Source of the DNA: Hypsibius dujardini
Lineage: Eukaryota; Tardigrada; Eutardigrada; Parachela; Hypsibiidae
Direction of reading: 5' to 3'
Assembly (NCBI GenBank): GCA_001579985.1
Contig: LRSR01002620.1
Span: 1 to 21,184, forward strand
DNA length: 21,184 nt
Below the pieces are notes generated by a model that did not search any database, was not told the DNA's origin, and was given only the letters and a program-made list of their open reading frames with translations. Below are positions 1-10,400 of the stretch, one piece after another. The stretch's first letter is position 1. Each line of letters begins with the position of its first letter. Made by a program: the position numbers and the translations under genes.

Positions 1-192
1 ACTCGCAGTGGTGACTCGCAGTGGTTACTCGCAGTGGTGACTCGCAGTGGTGACTCGCAGTGGTTACTCGCAGTGGTTACTCGCAGTGGTTACTCGCAGT
101 GGTGACTCGCAGTGGTTACTCGTAGTGGTTACTCGCAGTGGTTACTCGCAGTGGTGACTCGCAGTGGTTACTCGCAGTGGTGACTCGCAGTG
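1..192. repeat. 13-bp tandem satellite (actcgcagtggtg/t)
   Basis: About fifteen head-to-tail copies of a 13-bp unit, actcgcagtggtK, where the last base alternates irregularly between g and t. One copy near 120 has cgt for cgc. The array begins at the window edge, so its full length is unknown. It ends sharply near 192 and is followed by unrelated AT-rich sequence. Confidence 0.95.
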
Positions 193-701
193 GTAGCGTA
201 GCGAATCATTAGGCAGAGTTCTAACCTTTTCCTAATGGTTACTAATTTTTAACTCCACCTGTGTTCACTCGAATTGCAATACCAGTTTTACTAGATGCCC
301 TAAGGACCAGTCTCAAGTCCCTTATTTTTTCGATACCGAGAAAAAAAATTTCGGCACGTGGAACTGGACGTTGTTCGGGCGGTTCAAGTGTTAGCAAGTT
401 GGTGCTAAGTCGGTTCCTACTTCGAAAATTTTTTTTTTCAAAATTTGTTTTTTGAATCTAAATAAATATGTGCTAAAAATATCGAAGCAAAAAAACGCGA
501 ACGAAAAAACCCAGAACTCGCGCTGAAAATCGAATCTGACCGTCAAATCTAGCAAGTGTATGCTGACTGCTTCTCAGGGGGTTAATTTATTCTCGACTGA
601 TCACAGCCGTCTACTGCTGCAAGCCACACTTTTAAGAGTGTCGACACATTAGTATTTGAAAAAACATTTGGCTGCGATCGGAATGTGGTTCTGCTCCGTA
701 T
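193..701. other. AT-rich non-coding stretch downstream of gene A
   Basis: I see no convincing exon here. The only sizeable open frame (plus strand, near 261-455) is low-complexity and has no recognisable domain. On the minus strand an AATAAA hexamer lies at 591-586, about 110 bases past the in-frame TGA at 704-702 that follows the last visible Ig exon of gene A. It could be the poly(A) signal of gene A, or simply part of an intron if the gene splices onward. Confidence 0.5.
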
Positions 702-736
702 TCAATCCCTTATTGAATGTAAATTACAAGCCTTAC

Positions 737-3028
737 CTGGAATGACGATGAGATCCATGGACACTTCTTCAGTCGGTCTGCCTACATGACCGCACGTGTA
801 CTCCCCGGAAGCATTCAAACTGACGGACGGACTGGTGAGCTTCCCGTCGGTCGAGACAAACCCAGCCGGAAGCGATCCGTTCCCTTGTCGCCATTCGGTG
901 AGGACGCCGTCACGCGATGAGACGCACTGGTAGCTGAAGGCTTCACCTTCGGTGACGGTCACATTGACGGTCGGTGGTTTACCGTCCGTCTCGGATGTCC
1001 CGTTTAATCCGTCCGTTCCTCCGGTGACCGTCTCGTTCGCTGGACGGATTGACGGATACCTTCGCCGAACGACATTCAGGTAAAGAACCGCCCGTTCGCC
1101 CTTCCGACCTTCGTGTCCGCAAAAATAGTCCCCGGTGTCGTTGATACTGATCGCAGAACTGCTTAAGTTTCCACCGTCCGCGATTAAGCCATTCGACAGA
1201 GGCAGCCCGTCCGCTTGCGTCCATTCGGCCGTCGCATTCTCCCGGGTGGACACGCATTCGTAGCTGAACGACTCGCCCTCCGTGATGGTCAGGTTGTAGG
1301 ACGGCTGACCGTCTGTTGAGGTTTCGTTCGACCACGATTCCGCTACTGCCACTGTCTCGTTGGCCGGTCGTATCACGGGGAACCTTCTCCGCAGCACCGT
1401 CAGAGAGAGTGACACCCTTTCCCCCTCGCGGCCGGAATGCTCACAGAAGTAGTCGCCAGTGTCGTTGAAAGTGGCCGCGGAGCTGGTCAAGTTCGTTCCG
1501 AGCGAAGCTCCGTCGCGCACCCATGCAGCGGTGATATTTTCTCTCGTCGCAATGCACTCATAACCGAACGGCTCGCCCTCCGTTATTGCCAGATAAGCGC
1601 GAGGACCCGTCTGGGTTTGGGGAACCGATGATCCGTCCGTTCCACCTTGCTCGGGACCGGTTCTACCGTCTCCGCCGCTTACCCGTCCACCGTCTCCGCC
1701 GGTCGTCCGTCCACCGTCTCCGCCGGTCGTCCGTCCACCGTCTCCGCCAGTCGTCCGTCCAGCTGGTCGGCCAGCCTGACCGGATCCGGCGCCTCCTCCG
1801 TCTTGACCACCCTGTTTGCCGCCGGTTCCGGCCCCTCCGTCCCGACCACCCTGTCCGTCGCCGGTTCCGGCTCCTCCGTCGTGCCGACCGTCGCTGACCC
1901 GTTCGCCGCTCTGCCAGCGGGAACCCTCCACTCCCTCGGTCTTCCCTCGAACAACCCAGGCTTCACCACCGCGTCCCACAAGCTGGCCCTCCCAAGCGTT
2001 GAAACCGATTTCGGACCCACCTTCCTGTACGGTCCAGCTGGAGCGGTACTCAATGGAGGTGTAATTGTACGGGATGATCACCGGATATTGTCGCGGCAAC
2101 ACGGTGAGATATGTCGAGACGATTTCGCCCGTCCGTCCGTCGTGCCCGCAGTTATATAATCCAGAATCTTCGACAGCGGCGGAGCCACTGATCAGGGTTC
2201 CGTTGACGGAGGAAAAGCTCTCCGGCATGGACTGGTTGTCGCCGCGCGTCCACACCGTTGAGACCCCGTCGCGCGTCGAACTGCATTCGTAACTAAACGA
2301 CTCACCCTCCGTGATGGTCATGTTGAACTGCTCCGACTGGGACTCCGCGTCGGATCCGTTAAACTGCCGTGTCTCCGCGACGGAGTAGTTCGACCAGGTG
2401 CGTGTGATCACGGGGAACTTGCGCGAAAACACCGTCAAGTAGGTGACGGTCCGTTCACCCTTGACCGTTCCGTTGTGCGTGCAGAAGTATTCACCCGCGT
2501 CTTCCTTACTTGCGGACTCGCTGGCGAATCTTCCGCTGTCCGTCCGTCCGTCTTCCGTCCGTCCGCTGCCCGTCCGTCCGCTGTCAGTCCGTCCGTCTTC
2601 CGTCTCCGGCATCGCGGTTCCGTTGTCCCGGCTCCAGAAGACCGGAACGCCCGGTCTAGTGGATTCGCACTCAAAGCTGAAGGGTTCTAGCTCGGTGACG
2701 GTCAGGTTGACCGGTGTGACGGTCGGGTACTTCTTCGGCAGGACGGTGAGGATGGCCGCGGCGCGTTCGGACGCCGTTCCACCCCTGTGCTTGCAGTAGT
2801 ACTTACCGGTGTCGGCGAGGACGGATGTTTCACTGGTGAGATTTCCGCCCTTGGTTTTGGCACTTTTCGGCATGCGGAGGAGGCTACGGGCCCACTCGAC
2901 GTTCACCCCGTCCTTGGTGGACGTGCAGTGGAACGAGAACGGCTCGGACTCGGTGATGGTCAAGTTCGCAGGCGCGATCACGGGGATGTATCTCTTTCGA
3001 ACAGCGAGCTCTCCTCTCGTCTTGGAAA
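737..3028 (-). other. Gene A exon 8: six Ig domains in one uninterrupted exon
   Basis: A 2,292-base exon, acceptor CTTTCCGCAG at 3038-3029, starting in phase 1. Approximate residues: Ig3 403-489, Ig4 490-593, Ig5 594-703, a Gly-rich linker 704-865, Ig6 866-938, Ig7 939-1046, Ig8 1047-1153. Units end in a recurring LTV-x-RR-[FY]P-x-I join. Ig6 and Ig7 share near-identical blocks (NDTGDYFC, GRxGER), which suggests recent unit duplication inside the exon. Ig4 carries a DGRTDSGR-type insertion between its Trp and second Cys. Confidence 0.85.
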
Positions 3029-4065
3029 CTGCGGAAAGCGCAAGTTGAAATGCCTTTTTCTGAGTGTTTTGTGTTAAAGTCAACCGACTGACCTGGGACC
3101 ACAATAATTTGCGCCACGCTCTGAGCGTCATCCGCCGGGTCAGCCGTCGATGGGAAGCACTCGTAGAAGCCTGCGTCACCCATGCTCAATTTGGGGATGG
3201 TGAGTGTGCCGTTGACGACGGTGGCGCCGTCTGGCAGACGGCCTTCGATCTTGCTCCACTCAATGGTGACTCCTTCTTCCGGAACGCAGGTCACTGAGGC
3301 GGCGGACCCTTCAATACCTTCGATGACCGTCACCGTGAGCTCAGCGTCGGCATTTTGCGAGACATCTCCGGTCCCGTTACTGCCTGTGGGATTGGGAAAT
3401 TATGTCGTGCGTGGAAGATGTGTAATAATAATTTTTTTTTCCAGGGCGTTGAGTGTATACGTACGTGGCACGACAGTCAACCGCACAGACGCCTCGGATC
3501 CTTCCAGGGAATGCAATGCCTTACACTCGTACACTCCGCTGTCAGCCGGGACCACCTGGACAATCTGCAGACGACCCTTCTTCTGGAGCACGTTGGCTTT
3601 CTGAATGTCATCCACGGGGACGTTGTTTCGGAACCACTTCACCCGATGACGGAAGTCGTTGCTGCCGCAGAAAAACTGCGCGCGCTGTCCAGCTTGGAGG
3701 GTTAACGTTTTGGGGTGAACGATGACCTCAACCAGGGAGGGTTCTGCACACCAAGAAGAATTAGCACCGTGAAGAAGCATTGAATCGATGAATGCTGCTT
3801 TTAGTACGGAACACACGGAGAAACTGTTACTTCCTCACCGCAAGTGCTGTTTGCCTCGTCCGAACCGTCCGGACACTCCGATACTTTGTCGCACATGTTG
3901 CGCAACGGGATGCAACTACCTTCCTCGCACCAAAAACTATCGGGTGGACATTGCCATCGTGTCGTCTTATTCGCAGGTTCTAAATACCGCAGATGGACGG
4001 TAGAACGGTATGGATGAATATAGTGAAATTCATATAGGCAGACAGTCAAACAGGCAGACAGATAA

Positions 4066-4111
<46 letters not shown>

Positions 4112-5669
4112 CCGTTACCGGTAGTAGGAGCAAAGGTATAGCCTAGTTCACTGCTTTTGAATCGTCCTAAATTGCCACTCTTTAGAGCAACTTTGATTCG
4201 ACTGTCGATTTCAAATGGATCCGTAAACTCGGTTGAAGTTAGATGAACTCCGACCAGTGACCCATTTCCCGAATCCCTACCGACAATTTGGAGTCATACG
4301 AATGGATATTTGTACTTGTAAAAATTGACTGGACAGGCATCAAACGCACTGAAATTTCTCGACAACGGTAATTCGTTTTCCCGGTTTGTCCTGAAGCAGG
4401 GCAGTAAAGCGCTCGGCGATTTCATGGCCAGCGAGCTTGAAATCCAGATTATCAATATTTCCCAGAGCTGGATGGTACTTCACGGATGTCAAATTGGCGG
4501 TAAAACGGAATTGCGCTAAAGCACAAGAAAATTTTTAGTTAAATAAGGGAAACTTATTTTGTATGAGACAAAGTCCGTATTTCGGCTCACCCTTCACTTG
4601 GTCCATAAATCGGCTCAATCATGCATTTCTCTTTGATGGCAGTCGCTTGATTGTTTGATTTTCAGAAGTGCTATAGCGTACTAGGATATAGTGCAGCAAA
4701 TCAAACAATCAAGCACCCGCCGTCAAAGAGAAACCCGTGAGTGAGCCGATTTATCGATTAAGTTGAGGGTGAGCCGAAATACGCACTTTGTCTCATACTA
4801 GTAATCGGCTAAGGAAAAATGACATAATGATCTGAATAATCTTCATCTTACCTGTTTCGGCAGCAGGCGTCGCTGCGGTTGTAACGGCATCATCCTGCTG
4901 CCAAAGCAGAAGCAAACAATACAACCAATTCAGGTAAACAGGCACGCTTAAAAAACGGCATCACACCCATCCATCTATGTACAGGAAAACTATCTGACAA
5001 AGGTGGGAAAAATCGATTACATCTCCCCGGAGATTCCTATCATCGTATAAAGTATTCGTGCAACATGCCACTTAATTCAGCCGAATCAAAGAAAAAACCA
5101 CTCAGTTCCCTATTAAGAAGACGATATACGGTAAGAGGAATCCAGGTACTAATTTGGTACTAATTTTGGTAAAAAATTTAGGTACAAATTTAGGTACTAA
5201 TTTAGGTATAAATTTAGCTACAAATTTAGCTACAAATTTAGCTACAAATTTAGCTACAAATTTAGCTACTAATTTAGGTACTAATTTAGCTACTAATTTA
5301 GGAACTAAATCAGGTACAAAATTTAGGTTCTAATTTAGGTACAAAATTTAGGTACAAATTTAGGTACAAATTTTGATACAAAATTTAGGTACAAAATTTA
5401 GGTACAAATTTAGCTAGAAATTTAGCTACTAATTTAAGTACTAATTTAGGTACAATTTTAGGTACAAATCGTGACTTACTTCAATAAATAAGAAGGAGCA
5501 GAATAATAAAGAAAAAGAACAAAGAACGACAATTGCAGGATGATTCCCGATCGTTTAATGAAGCAATCGGAAAAAGACATACCTGAGAGGACCAGTCGAT
5601 TGAGAAGGTACTCCATAATAGAAATACACAAAAGCAAAAGAGGCGGGAACAGGCTGGACCAGCCATCAT
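737..5669 (-). CDS. Gene A: secreted perlecan-like SEA-LDLa-multi-Ig protein
   Basis: Exons (minus): 5669-5583, 4897-4852, 4515-4350, 4276-4119, 3979-3839, 3743-3465, 3383-3093, 3028-737. All junctions are GT-AG with matching phases 0,1,2,1,1,1,1, giving 1153 codons plus one base. Exon 1 is a signal peptide ([11 protein letters not shown].. then a hydrophobic core). Exons 3-4 (residues about 45-152) form an SEA domain with a GSLVGV motif. Exon 5 is an LDLa module with six cysteines and a [12 protein letters not shown] calcium box. Exons 6 and 7 are one Ig each; exon 8 holds six more, each with C...W...D-x-G-x-Y-x-C. Many N-x-S/T sites. The order matches the perlecan N-terminus, so a basement-membrane or matrix role is inferred. 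After 737 there is either a phase-1 donor (CCAG|GTAAGG), as after exons 6 and 7, leading outside the window, or read-through to a TGA at 702. Confidence 0.87.
1605..2087 (-). repeat. Coding low-complexity linker, Gly/Asp/Arg-rich, with 24-bp repeats
   Basis: This part of gene A exon 8 encodes about 160 residues between Ig5 and Ig6, dominated by Gly, Asp, Arg, Gln and Thr. Its core (about 1683-1760) is just over three copies of a 24-bp unit encoding RTTGGDGG. The frame stays open. Several Ser-Gly pairs occur (AGSGQ, VSGGDG), but acidic clusters next to Ser-Gly are few, so glycosaminoglycan attachment is possible and not shown. Confidence 0.8.
4037..4110. repeat. (CAGA)n array inside gene A intron 4
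   Basis: A tetranucleotide CAGA array on the plus strand (TCTG on the sense strand of gene A). It fills about half of the 139-bp intron between the second SEA exon and the LDLa exon and begins within ten bases of the donor at 4118. Confidence 0.95.
4561..4798. mobile_element. Foldback / MITE-like inverted repeat in gene A intron 2
   Basis: The left arm (about 4561-4664) and right arm (about 4696-4798) are imperfect reverse complements of roughly 100 bp, around a loop of about 30 bp. Ends read gtatgagacaaagt and its complement actttgtctcatac. It occupies most of the 336-bp intron 2 of gene A. I see no open frame and no clear target-site duplication. Arms differ by substitutions and small indels, so the insertion is not very recent. 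Confidence 0.8.
5145..5472. repeat. AT-rich tandem repeat (~12 bp, aatttaggtaca) in gene A intron 1
   Basis: Roughly two dozen degenerate copies of a 12-bp unit aatttaggtac[at] with a sub-variant aatttagctac[at]; variants cluster in blocks. It lies in the 685-bp first intron of gene A. The repeated GTA and TAG triplets on both strands create many weak splice-like sites, but none of them joins to a sensible frame. Confidence 0.9.
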
Positions 5670-5858
5670 GCGCGCTAATCCTTAATCCAATTGTAGCGAC
5701 ATGTGAGATGGGCGGAGTATGAAAAACCTTGAGCTAAAACAAAATGTGGAAATTCCAAATGCCGGAGAAATTCGAGTCTCCTTTAACCGAATGAATGCGG
5801 AGAACTCTTTCGGCGTTTTCCGACTAAACTTCACTTTTTGCGCAAAGCTTGTATACGC

Positions 5859-5876
5859 GTGTGTCTGTGTGTCTGT

Positions 5877-5909
<33 letters not shown>
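5859..5909. repeat. (TG)n microsatellite
   Basis: A TG dinucleotide run, interrupted early by three tgtgtctg phases and then pure to about 5909, in the spacer upstream of gene A. Confidence 0.97.
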
Positions 5910-5913
<4 letters not shown>

Positions 5914-6278
5914 AGAGCGGCCACTCAGATCACCGCGAAATGGTTCGTGGACTTTACACACTTTACCATGGTTATCACGGTTCATCTCGCGTGTGCCAGC
6001 ATGCAAGCAGCAGCAGGTTCATTATGGAAGCAGACTTTTGTGAAGGAGGAGGAGAAAATCGAGGTGCCTGAGTCACTGGGGTGAGTTTGAGTAATAATTG
6101 GCTGTTACAGGTGGGATCTCCGGGAACGGGAGTGTCAATGTCATCGGAATCTTTGGGTGGTCAGACACACAAACACAGCTACTGCAACGTCATCCAAAAG
6201 ACCGGAAACGTTGCTTCTCATTAGTGTGCCGTCAATCAGTTCTGAACCTGATAAGAAACCCACGAATGAAACAACCAG

Positions 6279-6308
6279 ACAGACAGAAAGACAAACAGAC
6301 AGACAGAC

Positions 6309-6342
<34 letters not shown>

Positions 6343-6372
6343 GCAAACAGACAGACAGACAGACAAACAGAT

Positions 6373-6407
<35 letters not shown>

Positions 6408-6470
6408 TAGACAGACAGACAGACAGACAAGCAGGCAGGCACGCAGACAGACAGACAAACAGACAGACAC
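6279..6470. repeat. (CAGA)n tetranucleotide array
   Basis: About 190 bp of CAGA units with scattered single-base variants (caaa, gata, cagg). It lies in opposite orientation to the CTGT array at 6714-6793. Confidence 0.97.
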
Positions 6471-6713
6471 GTCAAATACTCGCACACCTCTTTGGAAAAA
6501 GAGTACAGGCGTGACATCAACTGGGACTCCGACATGGGGATGAAGCTTAATTTGCTGACACAACAGATTTCCACAGTCGATCCTACAGGTAGTCAGAATA
6601 CTGGGGATTTATCTTATGTCCGAATTTGCTGTTTTTCTGCCATTCTGTCTGCTTTTTCATCTTATTCTTCATCTTTCCTGTCTGTTTTTATATCATCATT
6701 ATCCATCGGTTTT

Positions 6714-6793
6714 TCCGTCTGTCTGTCTGTCTGTCTGTTATCTGTCTGTCTGTTTGTTTGTCCGTCTGTTTGTCTGTCTATCTGTCTTTGTTT
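6714..6793. repeat. (CTGT)n tetranucleotide array
   Basis: About 80 bp of CTGT units with variants (ctgtt, tccg, tcta). It is the reverse complement class of the array at 6279-6470, with about 240 bp between them. Confidence 0.95.
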
Positions 6794-6828
6794 AGACGAT
6801 TGCCCGTTCTCTTAAGTGTGATTTTGGT

Positions 6829-6850
6829 CTGGCGCACTGCAGTGCGCCAG
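6829..6850. other. Perfect 22-bp palindrome centred on CTGCAG
   Basis: Two 11-base arms starting ctggcgcactg are exact reverse complements with no spacer. Three GCAG-type units follow directly. Its function is unknown; it could be a protein-binding dyad or a cruciform-forming site. Confidence 0.9.
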
Positions 6851-7473
6851 GCAGGCAGGCAGTGCATTTTTTATAACGTGCCTAAATTGAGCTCGAGTTT
6901 CGCCCTTCACTCTTCGTAGGAAACGTTTGATAGTACATGCGTGGAATCACGGTGAGGAACCGTTGAGGCCAAAATTGGCCAAAATGGCTCAAACTCCGAC
7001 CACCCCATTTGCTGGGCGCCAGCAAAAAGTTGGCATTAACTCGGTCGGCCTGAGGTTTTTGCCACGTGAGTAACATTTACTGTCTCGTACAGGGGCCAGC
7101 AGCAAAGTTGGATCAGTTTGCCCAAACGAGTTTTTTACCGTTGTGTGTATTTTATTTTGAGTTTTCAATCTGAAAGCCCTTTGCATCTAGCGTCTAGCTC
7201 TTTTTTGCTGGTTTGAGGATTCCTTGCTTCTCCCGTTCGAATTCCGTGATAACACAAGTGACAGTAGACTTCGAAACCGAAAAGCCCAGGTCAAACAAAG
7301 CATGTTTCTATGAGAATGGCCGTTTCTAATGGTGGTCCAAGATGGCGCCCCTCGCTTTAGAATCAAGTGGAGCAGGCATGATTGATTGTTCAAACGTCAA
7401 CAGTAACGTCAACAGTTATTGTGTAACAGTAACAGAGGAACCAAGCCAAAAAAAACCGTAAATTAAAAAATAG

Positions 7474-10400
7474 TCACCAATCATCCCAATTTCTGTTTCG
7501 ACCTGACAAACGGTACAGTGTTCCCGGGAGGTAGTAGCGACCACGCCTCCCAGACGGTGGATCGGGAACGACCGCTCCGTCACCCTTCTCTTCGACCATT
7601 TTTCCCGACGGTCCGCCCTCCGTCTCCGTTAAAGTTGGCGACCTTGGACGGACGGTTAGTGACACGGACAACCGTTCGTCTTCCCGACCGGAATGCTGGC
7701 AGAAATAGTCTCCGCTGTCGGTTAAGCTAACTGAAAAAGCGGTCAACGTCCCGTTCATCGAGGTTAGTCGTTCTCCGGTCCGACCATGGAGCCAGTCGAC
7801 GGTTGTGTTGTCTCTAGTCGCAAGGCAGACAAAGCTGACCGTCTCGCCCTCCTCGAGGGTGACGTTTCTCGGTCCGTCTATAATCGGGACCTTCCGTTCC
7901 AGAACCGTGAGAAAAACGGCGACTCGTTCCGTTGAAGGACCCTCGCGATGGTTGCAGTAATATTTGCCGGTGTCGCTGGTCTGAGCCGAACCGCTGGACA
8001 TGCGTCCGCGAGCGACTTTAAATCTTTTCGGTATACGAAGCAGGCTTCGAGTCCATTCGACGTTGACGCCGTCTTTGGTGGAGTTGCAGTGGAAGGCGAA
8101 CGGTTGACCCTCGTAGACGGTCAGGTTGGTCGGTGTGACCTTGGGCTGAAAGCGAGCTTTAGCGGCAAATGTCCGGACCACCTTGTCCGCTGCGGGGAAA
8201 AAATACAGTTTCCGTAAAAAAAATTTAAAAAAATTAAAAAAAAAATTAAATTATTTAATTATTAATATATTATGTAGTAATGGGAATGAGAAAGTGATGC
8301 TGCGTACTGACCTGGCAGTACGACAATCTTGGCTACACCCAGTGCCTCATCGTTCGGTTCGGCCGTGGCTAGTAAGCATTCGTAAAAGCCGGCGTCGGCG
8401 AGCGCCAGATCGTACAAGTGAAGACTGCCGCCGGTGACATTCGATCCTTCCGGGAGACGACCGCCGAGCTTGCTCCACTGCACTTCGGCGCCTTCTTCCG
8501 GTAAGGGACAATTGATCTGTGTGGTGGTCCCCTCGAAAACCGTGATGAATTCCAGTGTCAGTTCCGAGTCCAGATTTTCCGACGCATTTACCATTTGACG
8601 ACCATCTATTGACAAGATGAATGCTTAGAGCTATTACTCGTACATCATATATATATATATATATATATATGTAATGTAATGTATATAAATATATATGTAA
8701 TGTAATGTATATATATATGTAATGTAATGTATATATATATATATGTAATGTAATGTATATATATGTAATGTAATGTGTATATATGTAATGTAATGTGTAT
8801 ATATGTAATGTAATGCATATATATGTAATGTAATGTAAATATATGTAATGTAATGTAATGTATATATATGTAATGTAATGTATATATATATATATATATA
8901 TATGTAATACACACATGGCCACAGTTTTGGGTGGCAGACTTTAAGCCAAAAAGGGTGGTCCGAGTTCGAGCCGAATTAAGTCACCGCGCGCGCATAACTG
9001 ACCATGCAGCCTTGACTCAATTGATCGATTGATTGAGCTTGTTTATTTTAGCGGAATTTACAGCAGCCTGCTCAATCTTATTTTCTAATTAATAATGCGT
9101 AAGTATTTATGAGGCGGAATTGGAAAGATTGCAGGCCAATTTTACTTACGTGGAACAACCGTCAAGTTGACCGTCGCAGACGATCCTTCGAGGGAATTCT
9201 GCGCCTTACAAAGATACTCTCCACTGTCGGCCAAAGTGAGTGCGGTAATCTGAAGGCGACCTTTCTTTTGCAGGACATTCGGCGCTCTGACGTCATCGAC
9301 AGCGGCGCCGTTGCGGAACCATTTGACGCGGTGTCTGAAGTCTTTACTACCACAGAAAAATTGCGCTCGCTTTCCCGCCTGACGAACCAAATGAACCGGG
9401 CGTGCTTCCAATTCAACCAAAGTTGCTTCTAAAAATACATTTAAAAAAACTAAAATCACACACAATTTTTTTGTTCTTTTTTTGTTCTTTTTTTTTCTCT
9501 CTCAACGGAGAGGAAGAGTTTACCGCAGGCGCCTTCGTCGGAATGGTCAGCGCAGTCCATGTTCCCGTCACATCTTTGTACCCAGGCCACGCATCCGCCG
9601 TCCGAGCACCAGAAACTGTCCGGCGGACATTTCCATTTGAGTGTAACATTCGCTGACTCTTTAAAAAAAACATAATTTCACAGTACCGTAATTTCCCGAT
9701 CCCAAGGGACAGTTAAGCCCCACCCCTTCCAGTTATCGGTTGGCCGTTCAATCGGACTCACTGTATCGTGACTGGTTGAAATTTAAGACCAATTTGGCAG
9801 CGATTGATTGATTGATTAAGCGGAATTTCTTGACCACTCGTTGATTGATTGATTGATTAAGCGGAATTTCTTGACGCATACGTTGATTGATTGATTGATT
9901 GATTGCAAGTGAACAGTAGCAAGCGGTGATGAACAGATAAGATGCGGGGTGGATCAAATTAACTGGTAGGGCAAAAAAGTGTCCCTTGAGATAACTGGGA
10001 CATTTGATGACCATTACAGAGGAAAGTTAAGATTACGAGGGAAGTTCAGGACCATGTACCAGTAGTTTGTGTAATGCGAAAGCCTTCCAATGTCGTCTTG
10101 AATCGCCCGAGAAAGCCGCTTTTCAGGGCGACTTTCAGTCGACTTTCGATTTCATACTGGTCTTGGAAAACGCTCGTGTTAAAGTGGACGCTGACGAGGG
10201 AGCCATCACCCGTTTCCCTACGGCAACCACGTGAGCTTTGAAAACACACATTGAAAACACACTACAAATAAATTTGCCATTACAAGACGTACTCGAACTT
10301 TTCAATTACTGCGGTACGATGCCCTGGGAGGTCTTGGAAGAGCGCCGTGAAGCGTTCGGCTATTTCGTGGCCCACTAATTTGAACTGGAGATCATCCAGA

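Larger units (their letters stand above)
5670..7473. other. Intergenic spacer between gene A start and gene B stop
   Basis: No supported exon. It holds a GGGCGGAG box at 5710-5717, about 40 bases upstream of the gene A ATG and a possible promoter element, then a TG array, opposed CAGA and CTGT arrays and a perfect 22-bp palindrome. On the minus strand an AATAAA lies at 7156-7151, about 320 bases past the gene B stop, and is a candidate poly(A) signal. Open frames here are driven by microsatellites. Confidence 0.6.

Noticed and set aside
1437-2799. Several plus-strand open frames over gene A exon 8
   Set aside because: They are shadows of the GC-rich minus-strand Ig exon, which has clear domains and splice sites.
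5719-6084. Plus-strand open frame ending near a gtgag donor at about 6081
   Set aside because: It runs through the TG microsatellite and has no domain; the donor-like site has no supported partner exon.
6098-6574. Overlapping open frames rich in DRQT or SVCL repeats
   Set aside because: They are translations of the CAGA/CTGT microsatellite, open in all frames because the unit contains no stop; the same holds for similar frames at 17369-17717, 19222-19645 and 19886-20371.
8634-8922. Minus-strand frames of Tyr/Ile/Thr repeats
   Set aside because: Pure product of the TA/tgtaatg satellite inside gene B intron 6.
8925-9000. tRNA-derived SINE suggested by gagttcgagcc, like a B box
   Set aside because: No convincing A box at the right distance and no cloverleaf could be drawn.
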